Origin: Cyclaneusma minus
Taxonomy: Eukaryota; Ascomycota; Leotiomycetes; Marthamycetales; Marthamycetaceae
Length of the DNA: 64,000 nucleotides
Direction: 5' to 3'
Assembly (NCBI GenBank): GCA_037179335.1
Contig: JAKZHN010000017.1
Coordinates: 1 to 64,000 of the forward strand
Made by a program: the position numbers and the translations under genes. The first letter of the stretch is position 1. Each line of letters opens with the position of its first letter. The notes under the pieces are model-generated. The model did no database searches. It was not told the origin of the DNA and was given only the letters and a program-made list of their open reading frames with translations. Shown here one piece after another: positions 12,329 to 25,116 of this stretch.

Positions 12329-13061
12329 GGTGAAGTGGATAGGTCCATCATCTCATGCTGAGACAGTTGGGAGGCTAGATGTCGGCTTCGCCGCAGATGT
12401 GTCGAGTGTTGCTGTTACCAGGTAAGCTCCAACAGCGGATGGAACTAGGTTTACCGGCACAGCCTCACAGGTGACAAGTTTCGACAGTCTCGGTACCGTC
12501 AATCTGTCACCTGCGGATAGGGGTCTCAGGCGCGTGGTCGGCATTCACGCTCCCAAAACGCACAGTGGTGGATGTTTGGCGTCAGCAGCAACACATAATA
12601 TCAGAGTGTGCGGGTAAAAAGCTGATCAGCACAGACGGAGGACGTTGTCAAGCTTCGGCAGGGATGCTGGCCAGGTCGCAGTGCGGAGAAGACACGGCAG
12701 CACCCCTGTTCCTGCATGGAGATGACGCCTCAGCGCCAATCAGCGATATGAAGCTCCTCTTGGCGGCGACGCCGTCGGTGCCACCGCCCTCCGGAAGTTA
12801 GCACTCTCCATTTGACTTCGAGTAGGCCAGGACGGCCAAGGAGAGTTTGAGGCACGACAGGAACCAGAGTCAAAAACTGTCCCTCTCCCTCACGCGCCCG
12901 CTGTTTGCCCACGAACCGAGCTGAATCGCTTTCCGCACTCTTCCACCCTGCTCTGCTGAGCCCACCCGCTTTCTTTGTGCTGAGAGTCGCCGTACAAATC
13001 TAAGCTTCGTCTAAACCAGGCGCAACCTGCCCGCATCTTGATGCTGTGCGCGTAACGGACC
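12329..13061. promoter_or_regulatory. Divergent promoter region ALG1 / zinc transporter
   Basis: 733 bp between two start codons pointing away from each other. No further gene is seen; short frames here lack coding character. It should hold both promoters and 5' leaders. Confidence 0.6.
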
Positions 13062-15022
13062 ATGGCTTCAACTTACGCCCTGCCCGCCTCTGCCATCACC
13101 CACAGCCATACTGGCGGCCACTCCAGGAACCACAGTGCCCGCTCGCCGTCGTCCAAGCTGCCCACGACCTTTGAGTACGGCGCTCCGCCGAGGTCGCCCA
13201 GGTCTGATCGATTCGGGGGCAGCCAGCATAGCCATACCCATTCTGATTCGTGCCCGTCCGATCACCACAATGGCCTGCCACTGGACCAGGCGCCGCTTTA
13301 CAATGCAGAGAGATACAAGGAAAACGCCGTGTATGTACCACCGGTCATGGGATCCCCATTGCCAGGCAGCCCTCTTCGAAACTCCATGTTGATTAACGAG
13401 CCGCTCAGTGCTTCTCCGCTTTCCCAGTTGAGCCAATATGCGCCGAGTCCAGTGCCATCGGAGTTTGAGTCCCATCATGACCCCCATCATTCCCACGGCC
13501 ACTCCCACAGCCATTCTAACGGCCATGCCCACAATCATTCCCACGACCACGACCATGACCATGGCCATTACCATCCTCCAACCAAGGTTGCCACAATTGA
13601 GCCAAGATCTCGCTTTACGAATCTTATAATCCCATACGCGGAGAAGTCGCCACTTCTGATGTCTATATTGCTAGAGAAGGACTCGAGGAGGATCTTTTAT
13701 TTCATGAGGTATGTGCAGGATCTGCCGAATCCGCTCTATCATAGAATCTCGAAAACACTGCTGAATCTTACTCTAGTTTAAATTTTGCCTTTATGTTGAT
13801 CCAGGCTTTCTACGGCTTCATCACAGATTCTCTTGGCTTGTTGAGCGACAGTATACACATGTTCTTCGATTGCCTCGCACTGGCAATGGGACTCTTTGCC
13901 GCAGTCGCCAGCAAATGGCCTGCGAGCGAGAGCTTCCCGTATGGCTTTGGGAAAATTGAAAGCTTGTCTGGCTTTGGAAACGGAGTTTTCTTGATGTGAG
14001 AAATGATTCACACCTTCCTTGAAGAGATGTGCTGACATAGAATAGGCTTATCAGCTTGGAAATCATCCTTGAGGCGGTCGAGAGGTTGAGCGAGGGTCGA
14101 GAGACGAAGCATCTCGGCGAACTTTTTGTTGTGTCGACTCTGGGTCTTCTTGTCAACTTGGTCGGAATGGTACGTGCAAAGAAGGCAAAACTCTGTCGCT
14201 GTCATAAGAGTCGAGTCTATACATCCAATGAGCTGTTCTGAGACACCTAAGATGCGAGACTCGGAGTCTCGGCTAGATTACATCCTAGGACATATTATGA
14301 CTTACGGGAATTGCTGCTAATACATTGTTTAGGCTTGCTTTGGCCATCACCACCATGGGCACGACCATTCACATGGCGGACATGATCACGGACACGATCA
14401 TAGCCATGACCACAGCCACTCTCACGATCACTCTCACTCCCACCCAAGTCCAACGAAAGAACCAGCGCACAGTCATGCTGGACACAGTCACGCCGGGCAT
14501 AACCATGACAACGAAAACATGCACGGAATCTTCCTGCACGTTCTCGCCGACACCATGGGCAGCGCAGCCGTCATTGTCTCTACCCTCCTCATGAAATACA
14601 CCGGCTGGCACGGCTGGGACCCTCTCGCCTCCTGCATAATTGCCATCCTAATCTTCCTCTCCTCCATCCCCCTGGTCAAAGGCACAGCCCAAAAGCTCCT
14701 TCTCACCATCTCTGCAGACACCGAATACCAACTCCGCGACACGCTGGCAGGCGTAAGCGGCCTTCGCGGTGTGACGAGTTATTCGGTGCCACGGTTTTGG
14801 ATGGGTGACAAGGCTAGCGGGGGCGAGTGTGTGTTGGGCGTGATGCATGTTATTGCGGCACGAGGGGCGGATGTGGAGGATGTGGGGGAGAGAACCAGGG
14901 CTTTTCTGTCAAGTCATGGCATGGATGTTGTGGTGCAAGTGGATCGAGAGGGTGAGGGGAAATGCTGGTGCTTGGGTGATGGCGGGGCGACTACTCCTAG
15001 GACACCAAGGGTTTTCAGCTAA
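13062..15022 (+). CDS. MSC2-type zinc transporter (cation diffusion facilitator)
   Basis: Likely moves Zn2+ from cytosol into the ER/secretory pathway, as yeast Msc2 and fission yeast Cis4 do with a Zrg17 partner. Four exons (13062-13708, 13777-13995, 14046-14169, 14333-15022) give 559 aa. A Ser/Pro/His-rich N-terminus includes a dense His run at about residues 140-170. The CDF core follows: SLNFAFMLIQAFYGFITDSL and then LLSDSIHMFFDC, holding the first metal-site Asp and His. A second His/Asp loop (about residues 335-390) sits between transmembrane helices. HVLADTMGSAAVIVS carries the paired site, HVLAD. A cytosolic C-terminal domain ends the protein. Yeast Msc2 is longer, with extra N-terminal helices, so this is a shortened form. 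Exon joins keep the frame at every junction. Confidence 0.9.
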
Positions 15023-15827
15023 GAGTTTCGATGGAGATAAGAGGAGGGTTTAAGAGGAGGCTTGCAAGAGGAGGTTGTTATCATTGGTTGGATGCGGTGC
15101 ACTTATGCCATTTTGAGACGACATACGTATATATGGGGGTCTTGCACGGAGTCGGGGAGGTAGATCAGCTAGATCTAGAACAGTTTTATAATATGATACC
15201 ATGTTCGAGTCGATCATAGTGTTGCTTGATGGGTGGAGATGGTCATGGGATCCTTTGTGATCGTGTGGATTCTTTAGCTGCTTATCTGAATCACGTCTTC
15301 GAGCCTTGTCGAGACAAGAGACTTGGGTATCTTTTGTAGGCTACGATGGAGCAACAATGGAAACCAAAGAAAGCTTTTACGGGCTTCTATCTGCGATTAC
15401 GGGGCAGCGTATGATCACTAGGAGTAGGCCCCCTAACCCCTGAGTCGTCTGTAGCCAGGCTGCCAGCAGAGAGATCTTGTCACTGAATCCTTTGACCAAA
15501 CAGAAACATTGGAATAGTTCAATGGGGAGTTTGACGATTCTGATTCCTCGTCTCCTTCCACGCTTCCACCAGAGAGGGGTAGGGGGCCAAAGAAGAGGTG
15601 GCCGATAACTCCTTGATTAGATATTCAGACTCGAACCAAACGAAGTTCTTGGAGCCGAAACAGGCCACTAGAAAATAGAACCGAACCAAAGCTGTTACGC
15701 TGGCAGGGCGTAATCAACCAAGTTTATTTTCGTGGTGAAATGTCACGGTTTAGTGGGACTTGCAAAGTGACTGGTCTTTCAAAACAGATAATTATGTACT
15801 CGAAGCTGGGCTGGGATATATACAATT
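15023..15827. other. Convergent intergenic region
   Basis: 3' regions of the zinc transporter (plus) and the dioxygenase (minus). No gene, RNA or repeat is recognised. Confidence 0.6.
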
Positions 15828-17056
15828 TTAAGGGGAGGCGTTGGGGTTGGAAGGAGGAAGCCCAGAGCTGCTGTTCGGGACACCGACACCGCCGGTCTCG
15901 TAGTAGTGGGCGGCGGCGGTCAAGTTGGAGGAGTGGTTGCTGCTCATGTCGAGGGCGACGGTGATCCAGGCCAAAATGCCGTCGTCGAGGTTGTCGCTAA
16001 GCTGGACGTACTCGATGAATGGGTCGTAGTCGGTGGTGGCTTCCTCCAACTAGATGAGGAGTTAGCTTTAATATCATTTTATTGCTTGCCGAGGACATCA
16101 GTGAAGAAAAGAGAGCATGCACGTACCATCCAGCCATCCTCCTCCCAGGTGGTGAACTCGATAGTGTTGGAGCTGTAAGGGCTGGTTGCCTCCACAGCCT
16201 CAATAAGGGTATCGTCAAAGTAGATCTGTCCAATGTGCAGAGTGTTTCCACCAATGTAGGTATCGTTGGGCAGAACGGTGGCATTTGCCTCCACTACAAG
16301 ATGGAAGTGGTTGATTCTGCCATCGTAGTGTCCAGGAACAATAGTGTCAAAAGCGACAGTACCGTCGTCGTCTGACATTTGCACACCACGCAAGAAGGTT
16401 GAGTTCAAGCCTCCCTCGCCTTTGCTGGTTTCAATGCCGGAGTATGTACCGGTGGCGTTGCAGTGCCAGACATCGGCCATGAGCGAAGGGACGGCGCCGC
16501 AGGTGTTCATGTCGACGAACTGGATGTCGATGTGCATGGGCACGCCGGGATGGCCCTCGGTGATGTTGGAACGGATGTACTCGCCGGTCACATAGTAGGG
16601 GCCGATAGTCGTCTCGGGGACAAGGGCACAGGTGTTGTTGGAGCCAAAGATAGTCGTCTCGGGGGTGTTGAGAGTGTAGCCAAGAGTGGTCTCGTTGTGG
16701 TTCACCGTCTCATAGTACCCCAGATCTGTAAGATCTCGCTTCTGGTGGCCCAAAGGTTCTGGATAAAGTCAGTGTCTTACTTTTGTGTGTGCGATTTTCA
16801 GGGGTAGCGTACCGGTGGTGAGGCCGCGCTTCGCACGAAGCTCCGTCAACTTGGCTGTTCGGCGAGCGATCGAGCGTTCTTTCACGGCCAACGCCTCGGG
16901 AGAGCCCTCACATGCACCCAAGGACCTGGAGGCAGCGGCGTGGGCAAGGTTCCGTACCGCCATCTCTCGCTTGACGGCCTCGACACTCTCACCGGGGTGA
17001 GCAAATGCCATGGGGACGACTGCCATCACGGCAGCGAGGGCTTTGATTCCGACCAT
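15828..17056 (-). CDS. Secreted intradiol ring-cleavage dioxygenase
   Basis: Three exons (17056-16813, 16758-16127, 16049-15828) give 365 aa. Residues 1 to about 19 are a signal peptide (MVGIKALAAVMAVVPMAFA), followed by an Arg-rich propeptide-like stretch, so the enzyme is exported. Intradiol dioxygenases use Fe(III) to split catechol-type rings between the hydroxyls. The four expected iron ligands are visible: Tyr187 in WHCNATGTYSG, and Tyr226, His232 and His234 in PGHYDGRINHFHLVV. Many N-glycosylation sequons (NxS/T) lie in the middle and the tail. The secreted class is usually linked to lignin or plant-phenolic breakdown; the substrate is unknown here. The start was chosen for the signal peptide; an in-frame upstream ATG at 17170 would bury it. 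Confidence 0.9.
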
Positions 17057-20000
17057 TTTGACGAATATCCAGTGGTGAAAATTGACCTGACGACTGAACA
17101 GAGACGGATGAGAAAGACACTTACACTGCTTCAGCCAGTCCGATTTATATATGAAAGCATCCATCCCCATGGCACTTGCACGACGGGCCCATCAAGTACC
17201 GAATAGCAGCAGGCAGGAAAAACGACCAGAGTGAGCATAATACTCCGGGTTATCGACACCGAGTCGTAATCTGTGGAACTCACATTCCTCTTCTGGATAT
17301 GCCAAGACGGTATACATCCAAGCGTTTCGAGTTTGGATATGTGGTTCCTGATTTTCCCCAGACGAGTTCAGGGGTATGAGATGAAGCAGCTTGTGGAGCA
17401 TGCCGCCATACCGATTCGCCAATGAGCAATTTGCGTTTCCAAGCATGCAGCGGATTAAACAAATCGATGATTCGATCTGTAAGCACTTGCGGGGAGGGTG
17501 GAGTACCAATGCATCCGTCAAGTCCTAAGAACATGGGGTGTGTTCAATGTTCGGTTTGAAGGACATCAAGTAGTACTAAAGGCTCTCAGTCTCATCTCGT
17601 CTTGCCCCTTTCGGTTTCCTGAGGTTTGACGCTCGGCCTCTGGTCCAAGTCACGAAGCCCCTGGGTGTTGTGAGTGCTTCTATGTTTGCTTGGAGCTTTG
17701 AGAATCGAGATCATGTCCAGTCGTCCCTGCTCAAGCCAAGCATTGGCGCCGCGTAAGTCAAGGTTCGTGCCTCTTCCCGCCTGTGGATCCCCCACATGCC
17801 GAAGTCGAGGCTCGAGCGGGAGATGGCCTGGCTGCACGTGACCAGCGGTGGCGGTGCCTGCTGGAGCTGTCGGCAATGGGCTCAATTCTGGGTATCTCCG
17901 CCAGCGAATTTGTCTCGGTTGGCTTGTTTTTCCACGGAAAGCAGAGACACAGTAGTGCCGGCTGTCGAGGGATTGACTGATCTCTTTTGTTGTCGTTCTG
18001 CGGTCTCACCGCAAACCAGAACTTGTGGAAAAGAAACCTCCGTGGCCTTCAATGTTTTTTTTTCTGGACTCTGGAGTGTGTAAGTCAGCTTCTAAGAACA
18101 GTTGCCCCACCCAAGCGTAGACATGGAGCTGATTACTCACCAAGCACCCACCCGAGAAATGCTTCTTCGCCAGATATCAGAATAATGCAGCCGACAACCC
18201 GTGCTGATTTCAACTTTCAAGCACATCTTGCAGCGAATGGAGCCCATCCGATTTGCCGGGAGTCAGATTCCGAATTCTGGACTCTGCATTTTGGAGCTTG
18301 TTTTGCAAGGAATTCTAGAGCAGAATGGTGACCACCTACCCGGCTAACATAAGTGACAGGACGCAGCTCCATTCATCGCTGTTTCATTTCGATCACCAAC
18401 TCCATCTTGGGTTTTGCGATCTGCACACTGCCTGGTGTGAACCCATGTGCGATCCCGACTGTTCATGCTGGCTGCTTCCTGCGTCGGGTGCTAACATCTG
18501 GCTCTTTTCCCGCCATCCCGGGCCCTAGAGTAGTCAGTAGCCTAGGCTTTCCGATCCTCCTCCAGAAGAAAATCCCCGGGCGGCTGCAGCAACTCATGGA
18601 TCGGGATCCCTTCCGCACTGTTTGGCTTCGCCGCACCATGGCCTCCAGCTTCCCCAGAACCCAGAAAATCCTTCCGTGGTACAGAGCTGACTGGACCGGA
18701 ACCACGGCTTTGGAAACGGCCTCTCCCGAGGAATGCGGCTGGGCTGGTCCCAAAGATGACGACTCCTAGGCTTTCCTGCACGCAGCATTTGGGTGGCTTA
18801 GACCGCTCGAAGACGGCGCTGCCTTGCGGCTGAAGGCTTGAGGAGTCCGAAGGATTGAAGGAGAGATACGATCGCCGTCTTTGGAAGAGAGGAATTCTCG
18901 AGTCAAATGGACGAAAAGCTTCGCCAACATCAGCAGCGCGACGAAATGAGTGTATCAAAAGCACAGCTGAAGAAGGGGCGCCTTGTTGGTGTGAACTCCA
19001 CATATTCAGAAAACCCTTTGTCTTCGCCTCGTTCCCATCGTCGCTTTCGAGGACATCAGCCCGAGCTGCCTTGGGTCTGTTGGAATAGCAGAAATCAACG
19101 ACGTCTTGCGAAGTGCTCAAGCCACAGATCTCGAGGATGAGGTCTAAAGTAGGCAACCAGCATCACACAGAGATCTCGTACGCCCAAGTTGATAGAGTCT
19201 TGTCTGCAAGCTGCATAGCGTCGCAAGCCGCGGAACAAATCTTGCCATTCCACGGATCTGGAACATTGGTCATCGCTAGACCAGGGCATCCACGTGCCAT
19301 GTGCATTCCAATCTGTCATAACAGTCGCCTGTATGAAACCCCGGATTCCGCTCCGCGCCCTTGGCGTCCCCATTGTTGTCGTCAAAACTTACCGTTCTTT
19401 TCGCCGCTGCAAGAAGCCCCGACGGCAACGGAACAGCATAGGGCAGCATGCTGGCTAAGCAGCGAGGCTTTTTCTGCTTTCCACAAGGATATTGAGTGAG
19501 GTCGACTGCGGAGTTGAAATGGAGTCATGCCGCGAGCCCACAGGCGTTCCCCCCACAAGCTGAGCACCTACAACATCAGCCTTGGGAGGAATCTTTTCTG
19601 AGAGCAAACTGTTTTCAGCGCACAGCGCAAACACTTGGCATATCTTGTGGCAGCTGTTTTGGTGGTTCTCAGCAAGAGACAGCTCACTTGACGCTTTCCA
19701 GGCGAAACCAATGTGTGAGGCGCAGCCGTTTGTGATGTTATCAAAAACATCAAAGACACGAACCAAACTGTCGGACCCTCGGAGTGGATCCAAAAACAGA
19801 TCGAAACTTACATACATGTACATCATGCTGTGCCTTGCATGTGACGGGTAAAGCTTTCTGAGCTTTACCCTTTGCCAGTCGGCGGACAATCTCGGGACTA
19901 TCCGAAAGTCATAGCCTATGTGATGATTCGCTATTGCATTTTGCAAGGCCAAATGTACTTCCGCTCCCATGTTCGTAAAAGGCTGCGAACAGCCTCCTTT

Positions 20001-21983
20001 CGGGGGACGGCATTCTCTGACATTACCATGGATCGGGTCAAGTTGGGCCGGAGCAAGCGTCGAGCCAGAAGGCGGTCTTCGGCAGACGCTATCACAGCAT
20101 CCAGCACGTCCGCTCTCCTGGATGGCTTGCTAGTAATGATATCGGGCGACGGGCAAGAATGAGACGGAACTCGTAAGAAGGCTCCGAATATCGAGTCTTG
20201 ACTGCGGAAAAACAAAGGAATTGTGTTGTCATGGCAAAGATGACAGGCACGACATGTCGCATGTTTCTGATTTCGTCTGAAAGATTCGCAGCGGCGTCAT
20301 CATAGCTTCTCGAGCTCTTCATCCCTTGCCTCCAGGCGTTACACGATGGCGCGGTTCGTCCGGATGACTATTTTAAAAGCGTTCGTCTTGAGGCTGCATG
20401 ACAGCCACGTTCAGTGGATATTCGGCCGAACTATTTTCTGGCTAAGAGCAGCTTGGTGACTGGTGAAGCCGTGGACTGAGTGAACATATCGGAATGCGAG
20501 GGCGCCGAAAGAGGATACTTGTGCGACATGCATTGTCTCTGCCGGCCAAGGCCACCAATATGGCCCAGTTGAAAGATGAGAAAAATGCAAAGGCCTCTCC
20601 ATGTCTGATATTCCATGCTCGGTTTTGCAAAAATGCGATTGCGCGGCGGTGCTTCGTGTCTGCCTAGCAGCAGAAATAGCTGGCCTGCTGTGCCGCCACA
20701 GGATCTGGATCCTAAAGCGGAATTTCGGCCAGTAGCCTCATCTGAATCTCAAAGAGCCCCAGTCCATCTCCTTTTCGAGGCCAGCGTCCCGACTATCATT
20801 GCGGAAACAGGCTTGGCGTGCCAGCTTTTACTGACCGTCAGGGCCCCAGGGCCTGCCTAATGCCCATGCCGCCCTGGAAACGCCTCTCGCTGCCCGACAG
20901 TACCCTGGATGTTGGAAAGCGCAGGGCATAGACGGCCGAAGGATTTGTGTCAGAGACTAGATGCAGCCTTATCTCTCAGCAGGTAAGTGAATTTCGATTT
21001 CGAGACGTAGCAAAGCAGAGTACGGACCACAGCGAGCTCATACTTAAGAATCTTGGTCCGCGCCGTTCGTCATGGTCACTACCCCTTCTCCACCACATTT
21101 TTCAACCTTCAATCTTTCGGTAGTCGGTCAAGAATTGCGATCCCTTTGCATTGTCTTGTATTCCGTCTTGTCATTGGTCTCATCACTTCTTCACTTAACA
21201 AACTAGCCCTTGGCCCCATACCCGCGCGGCTCTTTGTCGTCGACTTCTCTCACTCTCTTCTCCTCCACTTGGATCTGGACCACTTGCTCCACCAGCAATA
21301 AAGAAATCCGACTTGTCATTCGTTCGTCGTCTGGATTCCAAAGCACCTGACCGGAGCCGTGGATCGAAGCGTCTATCCTTGCTGCAACAGGACATGCATG
21401 TTCAAACTCCCGTGTCTTGATTCTTTGTTCACCTCGTCTGAAACACACCACAACGGCTAACGCAAAGGCTCTGTGCGAGACACGCACTTTTTGTTCTGGC
21501 TTCTGGAAACATTCCAAGAAGGATTTGACGAGCCATTTATACCGTCAACAACACGCTCTTTTGCCTGCCCCCTGTCACTTCCGGATACCACCTTTTGACA
21601 ACTACTTCATCCCACCTCTACTTTGAGTCTATTCAGCACTCCCATCACTCCTCAAGAAAGTCACGTTCGCTACACGGAACCAAAGCTGTTTGGCTATTAC
21701 GCAACGTGCCTATTCGTCCCAGTTCTTTGACCGATATTCGAGTTGTGCTGCGCAAGCATCACACATCAAGCACAAACGGACGAGACTACGACGTTTGAGA
21801 CACAACCCTCTTTATCCACCATCCGATATCATCGTCACGAAAAATCTCCAACCCTCCCCTACCTCCACACTATCTCTACGGACCACCATTGGAACAAAGA
21901 CCCAAGTTCCAGCATCACACCATCAACTTGATCACGCTGCGCTAGAAACCAGAACATCACACACATACACACACACAGTCAAA
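17057..21983. other. 4.9-kb gene-poor region
   Basis: GC-balanced DNA with many medium-length open frames on both strands but none recognised. The longest minus frames are 18542-19156 (204 codons, opens at TTG) and 19455-19970 (171 codons, opens at ATG); neither shows a domain, signal peptide or clear splice partner. The last 500 bp or so before 21984 are pyrimidine-rich with CA runs, resembling a promoter and 5' leader for the small secreted protein. Confidence 0.5.
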
Positions 21984-22445
21984 ATGCGTTTCTCCCTTAT
22001 CTTTACCATGGCACTGGCCAGCGTCATGGTCTCATCGATGCCTCTCGCCGTACCCCGCAACCCGTCACCGGCCCTTTGGTCACGTCCGGTTCCCGGCTCT
22101 TTGAACCTTCCACGAGACACCCAAAACGGCACAGCCACCAACTCGTCAGACAGTAGCGATTCGAGAAGTGGATACAACCGCCAAATGTCGCCTGAAGAGA
22201 GGCGCAGCGAGGGCGAGAAGTCTCGAAGCGGATACAACATGCATCCGGGCAAGTCACGAAGTGGATATAACATGGAACCGGGCAAGACACAACCAGAACA
22301 GACATACCCGGGGCCGAACCACTCGCCCATACTGCCCGTCGCCAGAGATCTGACAGAGAGGAAACATGACGCGGAGATGGGCAATGGCGTCAAGATGGGA
22401 GCGGCGGACAACACGCAGAGTCGGAGTGGTTATAACAAGGCGTAA
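21984..22445 (+). CDS. Small secreted protein with four SRSGYN repeats
   Basis: Unrecognised 153-aa protein. The ATG at 21984 sits in a good context (CAAAATGCG) and opens a clear signal peptide, MRFSLIFTMALASVMVSS (residues 1-18), with cleavage likely just after. The mature part is polar and rich in Ser, Gly, Asn and Pro, and has one Cys at most by eye (none seen). The pentapeptide RSGYN recurs at residues 61-65, 81-85, 92-96 and 147-151, each time preceded by Ser. Possible basic processing sites are few (ERR at 72-74, ERK at 125-127), and the repeats are not bounded by the KR sites usual in Kex2-processed precursors. It could be a repeat-peptide precursor, a secreted effector-like protein or a wall-associated protein. 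No modifying enzyme typical of fungal ribosomal peptides lies nearby. Confidence 0.7.
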   Translation: MRFSLIFTMALASVMVSSMPLAVPRNPSPALWSRPVPGSLNLPRDTQNGTATNSSDSSDSRSGYNRQMSPEERRSEGEKSRSGYNMHPGKSRSGYNMEPGKTQPEQTYPGPNHSPILPVARDLTERKHDAEMGNGVKMGAADNTQSRSGYNKA

Positions 22446-25116
22446 TCTGCGTTTTGGAAATTTGTTTCAGGTTTGCGAATAGAATGGTGAGCCCCCACTT
22501 TCTTGCTGTCACCAGTCTCCCGATTTACCATAGTCTCATCCTCGATTCACTCTTGACTACATTGCTGGCTTGTTACTGACCCCTACCATAGTATTACCTA
22601 GCGAAAAAGACTTCACAGCCACTCCATGGCCTTGCAAAGGGCCGAGTGCATTGTTTTTCGGTTTTTTGGATTTAGCCCCTACTAGACAGCTGGCCGGAGT
22701 TCAATTGTCGCGGAAAATTTGCATGTGCACCTCTCCCACAGGGGAGCTGCACTTACGGAGTTATTCCCGGCTGCTTTCCGGGGGGTGTTCCACGGGGTTT
22801 CCTTATGTTCTCGCCAATAGGCAGCTAGGGTCGCACGCCTTAGTTTAATTTTTACTTCGAAAATCTACCTATCTACGTACGGGTGTCATTGTACATGTGT
22901 ACTTATTTATTTTGCGATATGGCCTGAAGTGTGGATAGTCACTTGATGGCCTGAATATGCTCCACAGTCAAAGGGGTGACAGTCAAGCTATCAGAACAAT
23001 CTAATTTCTTGAAATTTCAAGCCCTCGTTTTATCACATGACTCCGCGGTCTCTCTGCTATACAGTCAATCGACCTCCGCGGAGAATCGGTGCACACGGAC
23101 GGGAGCAGAGCAGTTGAACGGAGTACAGAGTTGTACGGGAAGACGGGAAGGGCACGGTGTGCTTTTCTGCAGAATCCATGAACGATGCTGCCGTTTTCTG
23201 CACGATATATTGCCTGACCGGGGGACACGTGCTCCTCCGTCGATCTTGGTGGGATTTTGTGCGAGCTGGAGTTTTCAAGATACTATGGCTAAATGGAAAT
23301 TTGGGGGTTGGACAGACGGCTGAATGGCGTAATTCTTCACATACAGGCCTAGAAATACCCCTGGAGAGCTGAGCACGTGCGCACAGCAGTATGCTGTATG
23401 CCCACAACAAGCTTGAATTCTAGGTACTATAATCGACGATTCGAGGAGATCTCTGGTGGAGCAGGGAGATGCTGCTGGTGGCGACGGCATATGGAGACGC
23501 GCGAAGAAGACCACATTAGGGCTAAGTAGCGAAATGGCCGACACAGCAGCTATTGATTAGGGTATTTGAGCCATTCTTTACCCAACCCTGAGGTTGAGGA
23601 GCGGTAGCAGAGGCGGTACATAGATAGACCCTCAATAACTTGGAGAGACTTCTGGTCCTCCGCTGGCTGCAGTTAGACAACGAAATACCAGGTAAATTTG
23701 ATATAGTGGAAACCATAGAAGCATCTTGTACATGGACTGCAGAAACAGAAGTGCTTAGGTAATCTTAATGATGTTTCCATTCGGCTATTCCGCTAACAAC
23801 AACAAACCCCGTCCCAACTCTACCAACAGGTGGTGGGTATCTAGATGACCATCACCACCTTCACGTCAACATAACCTTTCAATATCCCCTCACCGAACAG
23901 CCAACACCTCGTAACACAAGCAACTGCGCACTCCTGTGCAACCAACACCAAAAACCGATACTCTGGCTCAACTCGCGACTACATTGACGCGGCACGTTCT
24001 GCAGCTCGGAAGATAGCGTGCAGGGCTGGGACTCGGCCTAAGCCAACGGCAACTAGCCCGATTCTTCGATACTTGAAACGATGATGAGCGGCACAGCCCT
24101 GCTGGGCTGGGGGCGGGGAAGTGTTTGGCCAATAGTAAACTGGCGTGGGATGAAGATTGGGGATACGAGATGCTGGTGCTGTTCTAACAGAAGACAGGTT
24201 GGTCGCACTTGATGTCACGCATGGCAGTGCAGTATTCACCAGGTCCCTGGCGAGATGGCAGAACGTGCGGAGAGGTCATAGGATTCTGAAGAACTGGGGA
24301 AAGTCGGCCGTGCTTTCGAGGTTGTGACGCTTCGACTAGACCTGCAAGTCTGTCAGTCCTCTTTAAGCATGTCCAGATCTTAAGAGTTAGAACATCTTGA
24401 TATTCCCGAGCACATAGTCCTCTAAGTCATCCATCGATCGAATTGTGAGTTGGCAGCTATACTAAATCATGTGGGACATGGAACACCATCTCGCAGAATA
24501 TAAGCAATCTAAATATAGCACTCCTGCATATATTGAATAGAATGAGAATCTCCGCGGCCACTCATCCAGCAAGTTGTGCACTCGAGGACAAGAGTTTGAC
24601 GTCGCACAAGATATCGGAGTTAAGTCGCGCACAGCCACACAGCTTGCGACGTCAAACGTCACAGCTGGCCGACTTGAGCACTTCTGACGAAGAAGCTGTT
24701 GGAAGATGCTCACGCTGTCATTCCGAGCCGCAAGTGACGACATCAGACTTTGGACGAATACGAGGCGCCGGCTGACACAGTTGCTGTGTTGGAATTTCGA
24801 GGACACCTTCGCCTCTCCCTGCGACATCTTCATCCTCTGCAAACTTCCTATCACCAAAGTTGGCGATTCGAAGAGACGGATTCTCTATTAAGGAAATCGA
24901 CAACGCTTTCAACCGAAACCCCACTTGGTCCGAGAGCCACAGCCTCGCACCTGTCTAGCTTCAACGGTCCCCGGCCTTCGAAAAAATATCTCAGCCTCGC
25001 CACCCTGGTCTTCTTGGCTTCATCAAATCGACAACTCCCAATTTCCTAGGACCCGACCTCCCTCTCCTTACTTGAACTACGTAAACCTACGAACTTCTTA
25101 CCATCAACCCGAGAGT
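22446..25116. other. 2.7-kb non-coding region
   Basis: No gene recognised; short frames on both strands lack coding features. The right part is the upstream region of the CYSTM gene and contains a palindromic pair of TGACGTCG sites at 24594-24657. Confidence 0.5.
24594..24657. promoter_or_regulatory. Inverted pair of CRE-like TGACGTCG sites
   Basis: The left arm 24594-24606 reads GTTTGACGTCGCA, and 24645-24657 is its exact reverse complement, 38 nt apart. Each arm contains a TGACGTC core, the site type bound by Atf/CREB-class bZIP factors, and a further ACGTCA-like sequence follows at about 24656. It lies about 520 bp upstream of the CYSTM start codon, within likely promoter distance. Confidence 0.5.

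Noticed and set aside
17192..17534. Overlapping minus frames upstream of the dioxygenase
   Set aside because: Out of frame with it, no signal peptide or domain, and no splice signal joining them to a neighbour.
18542..19156. 204-codon minus-strand frame
   Set aside because: Opens only at TTG, has no domain or signal peptide, and overlaps several plus-strand frames of similar quality.
21984..22445. Dikaritin (ustiloxin-type) cluster around the SRSGYN protein
   Set aside because: No UstY-like (HxxHC) oxidase, tyrosinase, methyltransferase or KR-flanked core repeats are seen in the window, so only the looser precursor idea is kept.
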